Part shown: piece after piece, positions 7,077-13,604 of the stretch
Numbering within the stretch: the first letter of the stretch is position 1
Layout of the letters: every line of letters begins with the position of its first letter
NCBI GenBank assembly: GCA_021799915.1
Contig: JAJYZN010000061.1
Span: 1-13,634, forward strand
DNA from: Actinomycetes bacterium
Lineage (GTDB): Bacteria; Actinomycetota; Acidimicrobiia; Acidimicrobiales; RAAP-2
Direction: 5' to 3'
Length of the DNA stretch: 13,634 nt
Made by a program: the position numbers and the translations under genes
The notes under the pieces: model-generated
What the model saw: only the letters and a program-made list of their open reading frames with translations
Told to the model about the DNA's origin: nothing
Database searches by the model: none

Positions 7077-8408
7077 ATGACTCCCACGCCGGCCTCGGCC
7101 GACCGCTTCGTCTACGACCGCTTCGAGGTCGACCCCGGGCCTGGCACGCTCGTGTGCCACTACCGCCTCGGGCGCCGGCGGTTCAAGGAGCAGTTCACGT
7201 TCGGACCGGGCGGCGACTGGTCGCCCGCGGCGTTGGCGGCGGCCCGCATCGTGTTCCTCCTGGCCGGCGTCTCGTACTACAAGACGTCGGCGCCTGCGCT
7301 GATCGACCTCGGGGAGCTGGCGACGACCGCCGACGAACGTCGCTTCCTGCGCCGCTTCTACGTGGAGGGTCTGGCCGAGTTCTCCTACCGCAACGACGTC
7401 GACCTGACGGGGCTCGAGGTGCGCGGTCCGGACCTCGGCTCGCCGGAGCCGGCGGGCTACCGTGGCGAGCCCGGGCGCCCGCTCGTGCCCTTCGGCGGCG
7501 GTATCGACTCGATCGTGACGAGCGAGATCGTGAGCGGCGAGCACCCCGGCGCCACCCTGTTCGTGGTCAACCGGACCGGTGACCGCTTCGACGCGATCGA
7601 GCGGCCGGCAGCGCTGACCGGCCTGCCGGTGGCGAGAGCCGAGCGCGAGGTGGACCCGAAGGTGCTGCGTTCGGCCGAGCTCGGCTTCATGAACGGCCAC
7701 ATACCGGTGACCGGGATCATCTCGTCGGCTGCCGTGCTGGCAGCGGTCTTGGGCCGCCACGACGCCGTGGTGATGTCGAACGAGTGGTCTGCATCGATCG
7801 GGAACCTCGTCGTCGACGGCCGCCCGGTGAACCACCAGTGGTCCAAGAGCCTCGACTTCGAGCGGGGATTCCGCTCGCTCGTCGCCTCTTCGCTCGGCGC
7901 GGGCCTCGAGTACTTCTCCCTCCTGCGCCCCCGCTCCGAGCTGTGGGTGGCCCGGCGGTTCGCCAAGCTGGAGCGCTACCACCAGGTGTTCCGGAGCTGC
8001 AACCGGGCGTTCCACCTCGACCCGGCGACGCGCCTGGACCACTGGTGCGGGACGTGCGACAAGTGCTGCTTCGTCGACCTGGTCCTCGCTCCTTTCCTCA
8101 CGCCCGCGCAGCTCGAGGAGGTCTTCGAGGGGAACGAGCCGCTCGCCAACCCCGAGCTCGAGGGGCGCTTCCGCGCGCTCCTCGGGAACTGGCCGGAGAC
8201 CAAACCGTTCGAGTGCGTCGGCGACGTCGACGAGTGCCGGGCCGCCCTCGCCATGGCGGCTGCCCGACCCGACCGGACCGGCACCGCGATGCTCCAGGAC
8301 CTTGCCGCCGAGTCCGGGCCCTTCGAGCTCGACCCGGCCACCCTCTTCGAGCCGATGGGCGAGCACTGCATCCCCGATGGACACACCGCCGAAGATCTCC
8401 TGGTCTGA
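7077..8408 (+). CDS. murL: MurL, UDP-MurNAc-L-Ala-L-Glu epimerase
   Basis: A 443-residue protein recognised as MurL, which converts the terminal L-Glu of UDP-MurNAc-L-Ala-L-Glu to D-Glu in an ATP- and Mg-dependent reaction, giving the normal MurE substrate without free D-Glu. Sequence features: a PP-loop-like PFGGGIDSIVTSEIV at 138-152 that fits ATP use, FMNGHIPVTGIISSAAVLA (204-222), MSNEWSAS (233-240), and a cysteine cluster CGTCDKCC at 324-331 that recalls zinc-binding CGxCxxC in QueC-type PP-loop enzymes. Length matches the roughly 450-residue family. ATG at 7077 has AAAGGA upstream; the ATG five bases earlier stops after two codons. It overlaps murD2 by 32 bases, so the two are co-translated. 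This pair marks organisms that make D-Glu on the precursor. Recognition is by motif recall and by the murD2 partner. Confidence 0.9.
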   Translation: MTPTPASADRFVYDRFEVDPGPGTLVCHYRLGRRRFKEQFTFGPGGDWSPAALAAARIVFLLAGVSYYKTSAPALIDLGELATTADERRFLRRFYVEGLAEFSYRNDVDLTGLEVRGPDLGSPEPAGYRGEPGRPLVPFGGGIDSIVTSEIVSGEHPGATLFVVNRTGDRFDAIERPAALTGLPVARAEREVDPKVLRSAELGFMNGHIPVTGIISSAAVLAAVLGRHDAVVMSNEWSASIGNLVVDGRPVNHQWSKSLDFERGFRSLVASSLGAGLEYFSLLRPRSELWVARRFAKLERYHQVFRSCNRAFHLDPATRLDHWCGTCDKCCFVDLVLAPFLTPAQLEEVFEGNEPLANPELEGRFRALLGNWPETKPFECVGDVDECRAALAMAAARPDRTGTAMLQDLAAESGPFELDPATLFEPMGEHCIPDGHTAEDLLV

Positions 8409-9777
8409 CCTGGCCGGACATGCGGTCGGGCTGTGGGGCCTCGGCGTCGAAGGCGAGGCGAACCTGCGGCGCGCCCGCGCCCTCGGGATCGAGCCGGTCC
8501 TCGTCGACGATCACCCGCCCTCCCCCCACGTCCTGGCGACTCGGGCGGGCGGGCTCGAGGCGCTCGAACGCTGTGACGTGGTGGTCAAGACCCCGGGGAT
8601 CAGCCGGCACCGGGCCGACGTCGTCCACCTGGTCCGCAGTGGGGTGGCCGTCACCGGGGGCCTGGGCCTGTGGATGCAAGAGGCGGACCGCAGCCGTGTC
8701 CTGGTCGTCACCGGCACCAAGGGCAAGAGCACGACCGCTGCCGTCGCCGGACACCTCATCGAACGCCTGGGCCATCGGTGCATCGTGGCCGGGAACATCG
8801 GCACGCTCCCCTACGACCCCCAAGTCGACGGCTCGGGCTGCGAGTACTGGGTCGTCGAGACTTCCAGTTTCCAGGCGACCGACTTGGCATCGGCACCGCC
8901 CGTGGTCGCCGTGACGTCGCTCCATCCCGACCACCTCGACTGGCACGGCGACGTCGAGACCTACTACCGGGACAAGCTCTCGGTCTGCACCCGGCCCGGG
9001 GCCCGGGTCACCGTGGCCAATGGCGACAGCGAGGTACTGCGCGCGCATCGGCCGCTGCTCGGTTCCGAGGTCCGCTGGGTGACCTCGGGTGGGTCCGCGC
9101 CGGGTGCGGCAGAGCACGGCGCCGACGGCTCCTGGGCAGTTCACCTCGGGTTGCCGGGTCGCCACAACCTCGTGAACGCGCTGGTTGCCCGTACCTGCCT
9201 GGTCGAGATGGGGGTGCCCGGCGCAGTCGACGAGGACGCGCTACGCCGGGCGGCCGGCGGGTTCCACTGCCTGGCGAGCCGCTTGGCCCCGCTGGGATCT
9301 GTGGCGGGTGTCCGCTTCGTCGACGACAGCCTGGCCACGAACGTCTTGGCCACGCTGGCCGCCCTCGACGCCCACCGCAACGAGCCGAAGGTGGCGCTGA
9401 TCGTCGGGGGCTTCGACCGTGGGATCGACTACGGGCCGCTCGCTGAGGGCATGTCGAGGTGGCTTGCCGCGCGAGAGCCGGCACCGCATGGCGATGCCGT
9501 ACCGGCGCTGCTGGTCCTGGCCCTCCCCGGCGCTGGGCTCCGCGTCCACCAAGCAGTCGACCTCGGGCCGCGGCCGGCACCCGAGGTCCTCGACGTCCCC
9601 GACCTCCAATCGGCCACCACGAGAGGGTTCGAGTGGGCGAAGCCCGACGGCGTCGTCCTGCTGTCGCCGGCCGCGCCGAGCTTCGGGCAGTTCCGCGACT
9701 ACAAGGAGCGCTCGGCTGCGTTCGCCGCTGCCATGCGCACGTGCGGTCCGATCGAAGAGCCTCCGGGCGGGTCGTGA
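8377..9777 (+). CDS. murD2: MurD2, UDP-MurNAc-L-alanine--L-glutamate ligase
   Basis: A 466-residue Mur ligase that would attach L-Glu to UDP-MurNAc-L-Ala with ATP. It has the P-loop GTKGKST at 113-119, ETSSFQ at 161-166, SLHPDHLDWHG at 181-191, LPGRHNLVNALVA at 259-271, VDDSLATN at 315-322, GGFDRG at 344-349 and LLSPAAPSFGQFRDY at 428-442. Compared with E. coli MurD contacts for D-Glu (T321, K348, S415, F422), the equivalent positions here are T321, R348, S435 and Y442, and the DSKATN lysine is leucine; the changes suit a different glutamate enantiomer but do not prove it. ATG at 8377 is the only usual start before the N-terminal UDP-binding fold; it lies inside the murL end. The last codons and the stop belong to the first unit of a 23-base tandem repeat. 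Assignment as MurD2 rather than MurD rests on adjacent murL. Confidence 0.9.
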   Translation: MDTPPKISWSDLAGHAVGLWGLGVEGEANLRRARALGIEPVLVDDHPPSPHVLATRAGGLEALERCDVVVKTPGISRHRADVVHLVRSGVAVTGGLGLWMQEADRSRVLVVTGTKGKSTTAAVAGHLIERLGHRCIVAGNIGTLPYDPQVDGSGCEYWVVETSSFQATDLASAPPVVAVTSLHPDHLDWHGDVETYYRDKLSVCTRPGARVTVANGDSEVLRAHRPLLGSEVRWVTSGGSAPGAAEHGADGSWAVHLGLPGRHNLVNALVARTCLVEMGVPGAVDEDALRRAAGGFHCLASRLAPLGSVAGVRFVDDSLATNVLATLAALDAHRNEPKVALIVGGFDRGIDYGPLAEGMSRWLAAREPAPHGDAVPALLVLALPGAGLRVHQAVDLGPRPAPEVLDVPDLQSATTRGFEWAKPDGVVLLSPAAPSFGQFRDYKERSAAFAAAMRTCGPIEEPPGGS

Positions 9778-9841
9778 TCGAGTCAGTGGGCGGGTCGTGA
9801 TCGAGCCGGCGGGCGGGTCGTGAGCGAGTCGGCGGGCGGGT
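9767..9841. repeat. 23-base tandem repeat, three full copies plus a stub, at the murD2 end
   Basis: Units lie at 9767-9789, 9790-9812 and 9813-9835, with a six-base stub to 9841. All start GCGGGTCGTGA; units differ at positions 12, 17, 19 and 21. The first unit contains the murD2 stop (TGA at 9775-9777), and the array fills nearly all of the 69-base gap to the convergent oxidase gene (stop at 9847-9849). No transcription terminator is visible in this gap. Confidence 0.9.
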
Positions 9842-9846
9842 GAGTA

Positions 9847-11259
9847 TCAAAGCTCGGGCAGGAGAACGTGGGGGTTCAATATCCCTGCCGGATCGAGGGC
9901 CCTTTTGATCGAGGCGAACGCAGCCATCTCTTCTGCCGAGCGGTTGAGGTGCAGCCACCGCCGCTTGGCAGTGCCGATCCCGTGCTCGGCGCTGATGCTC
10001 CCCCCAAGATCGGCGACGACGCGGAGCACCGCGTCGTCCGGCCGGTCGTCGTCGGGCGCGACGCCGGTGATGTTCACATGGACGTTCCCGTCGCCGACGT
10101 GCCCCCACAGCCAGGTCTCCGCCTCGGGAGCGACGTCGCTGACGATTCGCGGCACCTCGTCGACGAACGCCGCGAGTGCAGCCTGCGGAAGCGCGACGTC
10201 GAGCTTGTGAGGAGCACCGAGGCTGTTCACTGCCGATGGCAGCTCCTCGCGGTACGCCCACAGATCGCCGCGACGGCTCGACCCTTCGGCCACGGCGACG
10301 TCGACCACCCCGCCGGCTGCGCCCAGTGCGCCAGCCAGGTCGTCACCCGGGTCGACGCGAGCGGCAGCTTCGACGAGGAGGTAGGCCGGGTTGGTCACGT
10401 CGAACGGCAATGGCCGCCCCCTCAGCGCGCACACCAGCTCGAGGCTCCGGCCCACGATCAGCTCCACCGCGTCGAGCGAAGAAAGCGTGCGACGAAGACC
10501 GTTGGCTGCGTCCACCGCCGATCGCACGCTGTCGAATGCGGCAAGCGCCGTGACGCGGCGGTCCGCCGCCGGGACCAGCCGAAGGCGGACGGCCGTCACG
10601 ACCCCAAGCGTTCCCTCGCTGCCGCAAAGGAGTGCGGGGAGTGCGTAGCCCGTGTTGTCCTTCAGCAACCCTCCCAGGTGCGACACGATCGCCCCGGTTC
10701 CGAGAACGGCCTCGATCCCGACCACTTGGGCGCGGGTGTCGCCGTAGCGCAAGACCCGGAGACCTCCGGCGTTGGTCGCCACTGACCCACCCACGGTCGC
10801 GCTGCCCCGGCTGGCCAGATCGACTCCGTACGCCCAGCCGACCTCAGAGGCCGCCATATGAACAGTCTCGATGGTGACACCGGCGGCTGCGGTGAGCTGG
10901 CCACCCGCCGCGTCGACGCCGTCGATCGCCACCAAGCGCGACGTGCTGAGCACGACCTCCCCGTGCAGCGGCACGCTGCCGCCCACCAGTCCGGTGTTGC
11001 CGCCCTGGGGGACGATGGCGACGCCGAGCTCGGCGCAGCAGGCGACGGCGGCGGCCACCTCGGTGACATCCCCGGGGCGGACGACGGCCGGCGTCCGTCC
11101 GGCGTATCGACCGGTCCAGTCGACGCATGAAGTGGCGGTGAGCTCGGGGTCGGTGAGCACGTGGCGCCGGCCCACCACGTCGACCAGACGGCGCACGGCG
11201 GCGGGATCGATGGCCGCCGCCGGAGGGGTCCTGGCCGAAGCCGTCCTCCGCCGGCTCAT
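9847..11259 (-). CDS. FAD-linked 2-hydroxyacid dehydrogenase (GlcD / D-lactate / D-2-hydroxyglutarate type)
   Basis: A 470-residue flavoprotein of the FAD-binding PCMH/VAO fold that oxidises a D-2-hydroxyacid to the 2-oxoacid. The FAD-binding half shows PQGGNTGLVGG at 84-94 and SRGSATVGGSVATNAGG at 150-166. The C-terminal oxidase half shows GHVGDGNVHVNI at 386-397 and SAEHGIG at 423-429; H387, H394 and E425 match the metal ligands of D-2-hydroxyglutarate dehydrogenases. No signal peptide is seen. ATG at 11257-11259 has TACGCT six bases upstream, a leaderless-type promoter, which favours it over a longer reading to 11331. It stands alone on its strand, convergent with murD2 and divergent from the permease. 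Substrate (lactate, glycolate, 2-hydroxyglutarate) cannot be separated from motifs alone. Confidence 0.92.
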   Translation of the reverse strand: MSRRRTASARTPPAAAIDPAAVRRLVDVVGRRHVLTDPELTATSCVDWTGRYAGRTPAVVRPGDVTEVAAAVACCAELGVAIVPQGGNTGLVGGSVPLHGEVVLSTSRLVAIDGVDAAGGQLTAAAGVTIETVHMAASEVGWAYGVDLASRGSATVGGSVATNAGGLRVLRYGDTRAQVVGIEAVLGTGAIVSHLGGLLKDNTGYALPALLCGSEGTLGVVTAVRLRLVPAADRRVTALAAFDSVRSAVDAANGLRRTLSSLDAVELIVGRSLELVCALRGRPLPFDVTNPAYLLVEAAARVDPGDDLAGALGAAGGVVDVAVAEGSSRRGDLWAYREELPSAVNSLGAPHKLDVALPQAALAAFVDEVPRIVSDVAPEAETWLWGHVGDGNVHVNITGVAPDDDRPDDAVLRVVADLGGSISAEHGIGTAKRRWLHLNRSAEEMAAFASIKRALDPAGILNPHVLLPEL

Positions 11260-11265
11260 CGCGTG

Positions 11266-11271
11266 AGCGTA
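11266..11271 (-). promoter_or_regulatory. Candidate -10 box of the FAD oxidase (leaderless)
   Basis: Minus strand TACGCT (TAnnnT) ends six bases before the ATG at 11257-11259, the same spacing as at sigR. Transcription would start at or beside the start codon. No clear -35 element is visible. Confidence 0.45.
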
Positions 11272-11294
11272 TCGCCCGCAAGAGCCTGAGCCGA

Positions 11295-11329
11295 GGCTCC
11301 CGGTGGCCGGGGGCGGAGGGACGGGAGCC
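11295..11329. promoter_or_regulatory. Inverted repeat GGCTCCCG-N19-CGGGAGCC
   Basis: Perfect eight-base arms at 11295-11302 and 11322-11329 lie between the divergent oxidase and permease genes. A smaller competing hairpin GAGCC-GA-GGCTC uses the left arm (11289-11300). It could be an operator for either gene or an RNA structure ahead of the permease. Nothing identifies the binder. Confidence 0.4.
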
Positions 11330-11345
11330 ACGCTCTATGCGATAA

Positions 11346-11372
11346 GTTTGCAATAGCGATCTGATAGCAAAC
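11346..11372. promoter_or_regulatory. Inverted repeat GTTTGC-N15-GCAAAC in an AT-rich patch
   Basis: Perfect six-base arms at 11346-11351 and 11367-11372 lie within the most AT-rich stretch of the window (about 11335-11375), 54 bases before the permease start. The composition suggests a promoter region, and the palindrome suggests an operator for a dimeric regulator. No regulator gene is adjacent. Confidence 0.4.
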
Positions 11373-11390
11373 GGGCGAGGTCAAAGGGGA

Positions 11391-11429
11391 ATGGTGCTGC
11401 GAGAAGATCCCGCCGCCGGTGGCCGATGA
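11391..11429 (+). CDS. Possible 12-codon leader ORF coupled to the permease
   Basis: ATG at 11391 (or GTG at 11394) opens a 12-codon frame, MVLREDPAAGGR, whose TGA (11427-11429) overlaps the permease ATG (11426-11428) as ATGA. An AAAGGGGA stretch lies just before it, although very close to the ATG and better spaced for the GTG. The permease has no other good ribosome site, so this short frame may deliver ribosomes to it. It could equally be chance. Confidence 0.3.
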   Translation: MVLREDPAAGGR

Positions 11430-13030
11430 CGCAGATCGAGGGTCCCCCCCGGGCTCCCGGCCAGGGCTCTTCTCGAGCTGAGGGAGTCGCGCCCGTCACC
11501 GGCAGCACGGTCGCCGGCGCGGAGCCCGCCCGTCTGGCCCAATCCTTCCGGCTCCGGGACCTCGTGCCGCTGTCGGTGTCGAGCGTGGGACCGATGTTCT
11601 CGGTCGCGGCGACCGGCGGGGTGATGGCCGCGGAAGCGGGGTGGTGGACCTTGCCGGCCATTGCCATCCTCGCGGTCCCGTTCGTGATCTCGAGTTTCGT
11701 GTTCCGGCTCCTCAATCGCCACTTCCCCCAAGCCGGCGCCTCCTACCACTGGTCAGCGCGGGTCATCGGCAGGAGCGCCTCGCGCTACCAGGCGTGGGTC
11801 CTGCTCCTCGCGTACTTCTTCTCAATTCCCCCCATCGCCATCCCGGCCGGCTCCTACACCTTGGCGCTCTTCTTCCCGCATCTGCGGAGCTCTCCTGCGG
11901 CAGTGCTGATCGTGGCCCTGTTCTGGATCGGGTTCGCCGCCGTCCCCCTCCTTTTGGGCGGGCGCCCCACTGCCCGGATCACCCAGGTCTTCTTCGCCGT
12001 CGAGATCGTGTCGGTGGCGGCGTTCGGCTTGATCGGCATCGTGCGATGGCACGCCCTGGCCCAGCCGATCCACTTCGGCCCGCCGCCGATCGGCGGGATC
12101 CTGATCGTGGCCGTCGTGGCGGCCACGATCCTCGACGGCTGGGAGATCGACAGCTATGCCGCCGAGGAGTCGGTCCGCCCGAGGACCCACCCCGGCGTGG
12201 GCGGGATCGTCGGTGCGGTCGGTGCCCTCGTGTTCTACGCAGTTCTGTACCCCTTGATGCTGGGAGAGACGCCGCTGCACTCGCTGTCGGGGTCGGTCGA
12301 CCCGCTCGCGGTCTGGGCAGGGCGTTTGGTCCCCGGTGCACCGTGGCTCATGGTGGTGCCCATCCTCATGTCGACGGCCGGAGGCCTGTGGCTCACCAGC
12401 TTCATCCTGACTCGGGCGATGTACGCCATGGGCCGAGAGCGCCTCCTGCCGGGGGGCTTCGCTCGCCTGAACCGCCGCCGGGTCCCGCACGTCGCCATCG
12501 TCACGAGCCTCGGCGCCGCGGCGGTCGTCGTCGGCCTCGAGCTGTTCGTCTCCTCGCTCGGGTCGTTCTTTGCCCTGCTGCTGTCCGCGGCAGGGTTCTT
12601 CCTGTTGGCAGAGTTCTTCCTCGACTCGATCACCGCAGCCGTGTTCCTCGGCGTCGGACACCGCCGGCTCCCCGACGTGCAGCTCCAACCGCACTCCCAT
12701 CGCGTCCTGTTCGTCGGTTCGCTGGTGTCGAGCTCGATCATGGGATCGCTGCTCGTCGCGTTCTTCGTCGTGGGTCCGCGGGCAATCGGGGGTGGTATCG
12801 ACGAAACCATCGCCGCGCTCTTGGGGCTTGGCATCGCGTTCGCCTGGTGGACCAGACGGCGGACCACGACGCCGTTCGTCTTCGCCGGGACGAACGCCGA
12901 CCAGGGACCGGCTCAGGTACTCGAGAGCGGAACGGCTGCGAGCCCGGTACCCGACGGGCCGGGCGCGGGTCCGACGATCAGGACACGCCCTGCAAGTCGA
13001 CCACGAAGACCAGAGTCTCGTTCGGCTTGA
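11426..13030 (+). CDS. APC-superfamily amino acid/amine permease
   Basis: A 534-residue inner-membrane transporter of the amino acid-polyamine-organocation family. About 12 hydrophobic spans are seen between residue 45 and 475. The first covers roughly 46-68 (VPLSVSSVGPMFSVAATGG), later ones include 74-93, 121-149, 157-177, 186-206, 222-238, 257-279, 305-329, 355-376, 379-399, 426-450 and 459-475. Family motifs are FPQAGASYHWSARVIG at 100-115, DGWEIDSYAAEES at 237-249 and TRAMYAMGRERLLP at 329-342. The N-terminal 40 residues and C-terminal 55 residues are polar, low complexity and probably cytoplasmic. ATG at 11426 is used; its ribosome site is poor. The last 53 bases overlap the convergent FKBP gene, so the odd Arg/Pro-rich tail is partly antisense to FKBP. 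Substrate unknown. Confidence 0.9.
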   Translation: MTQIEGPPRAPGQGSSRAEGVAPVTGSTVAGAEPARLAQSFRLRDLVPLSVSSVGPMFSVAATGGVMAAEAGWWTLPAIAILAVPFVISSFVFRLLNRHFPQAGASYHWSARVIGRSASRYQAWVLLLAYFFSIPPIAIPAGSYTLALFFPHLRSSPAAVLIVALFWIGFAAVPLLLGGRPTARITQVFFAVEIVSVAAFGLIGIVRWHALAQPIHFGPPPIGGILIVAVVAATILDGWEIDSYAAEESVRPRTHPGVGGIVGAVGALVFYAVLYPLMLGETPLHSLSGSVDPLAVWAGRLVPGAPWLMVVPILMSTAGGLWLTSFILTRAMYAMGRERLLPGGFARLNRRRVPHVAIVTSLGAAAVVVGLELFVSSLGSFFALLLSAAGFFLLAEFFLDSITAAVFLGVGHRRLPDVQLQPHSHRVLFVGSLVSSSIMGSLLVAFFVVGPRAIGGGIDETIAALLGLGIAFAWWTRRRTTTPFVFAGTNADQGPAQVLESGTAASPVPDGPGAGPTIRTRPASRPRRPESRSA

Positions 13031-13580
13031 TGGTCGATCCCGAGCCCCCGGCACCGTAGCCGAGCGCGGGGGGGATCACGATCTCGCGACGTCCGCCGAC
13101 CTTCATGCCGACGATCCCCTCACGGAACCCCGGCACCACTGTGCTCAACGCGAAGGTGGAAGCCTGCCCAGAGGTCCAGGGGGCGGCTGTGAAGTCCTCC
13201 CCGCTTGTCTAGGCGGCCCCCACGTACTTGACCACGACCGTGCTGGATGTGGTGGCCACTGCGCCGGTCCCGACCACAAGGTTCTTGACGACCAGGGTGG
13301 TCGGTGCGGGCGACTTGCCGGGGCTCACCACCGGCTCGGCCGAGAGGTTCGTCGCGTTGGCCACTGCCGGGACGCCTGACGACGTCGACGCGGGTGAGGT
13401 GGCAGCGGCTTTCGAGGCCGTGGTGCTCGACGACGCGCTGCTCCCGCAGGCAGAGGCGACCAGCGCGACGGCGCCGAGCATCAGGAGCGCGAGCGAGCCC
13501 CGCCGCCGCGTTCGCGCCGAGCGAACGGCAGGCATCGTTCGCGACGAAGGTTCGTGAGTCGGCAAGTGCGCAGTAGACAT
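12978..13580 (-). pseudogene. FKBP-type peptidyl-prolyl isomerase lipoprotein interrupted by in-frame TAG
   Basis: A 200-codon frame encodes a secreted prolyl isomerase but is split by TAG at 13209-13211 (codon 124). Before it: a basic n-region RTRRRG, hydrophobic LALLMLGAVALVASAC and lipobox cysteine C45, a Ser/Thr/Ala linker, then the start of the FKBP fold, VVVKYVGAA. After it, with no frameshift: TSGEDF, VVPGFREGIVGMKVGGRREI, IPPALGYGAGGSG and LVFVVDLQGVS, ending in TGA at 12978-12980. FKBPs often have tyrosine or another large residue at the stop position, so TAC to TAG would explain it. Without readthrough the product is a 123-residue lipoprotein with no active site. No suitable restart codon follows the TAG. 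The ATG at 13580 is preceded by a TATCCT -10-like box. The 3' end overlaps the permease. Nonsense mutation, sequence error and amber readthrough all remain open. Confidence 0.8.
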
Positions 13581-13588
13581 GGGGGGAG

Positions 13589-13594
13589 AGGATA
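13589..13594 (-). promoter_or_regulatory. Candidate -10 box of the FKBP gene
   Basis: Minus strand TATCCT ends eight bases before the ATG at 13578-13580. This fits a leaderless or nearly leaderless transcript. No -35 element is identified. Confidence 0.4.
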
Positions 13595-13604
13595 GACGAG
13601 GGGC

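Noticed and set aside
6723..8384. 553-codon open frame on the minus strand opposite pgeF/murL
   Set aside because: It is antisense to two recognised genes, has Arg/Gly/His/Val-rich composition and no family motif; long antisense frames are expected at this G+C content.
11822..13054. 410-codon minus-strand frame opposite the permease
   Set aside because: Asp/Arg/Glu-rich shadow of hydrophobic codons on the other strand.
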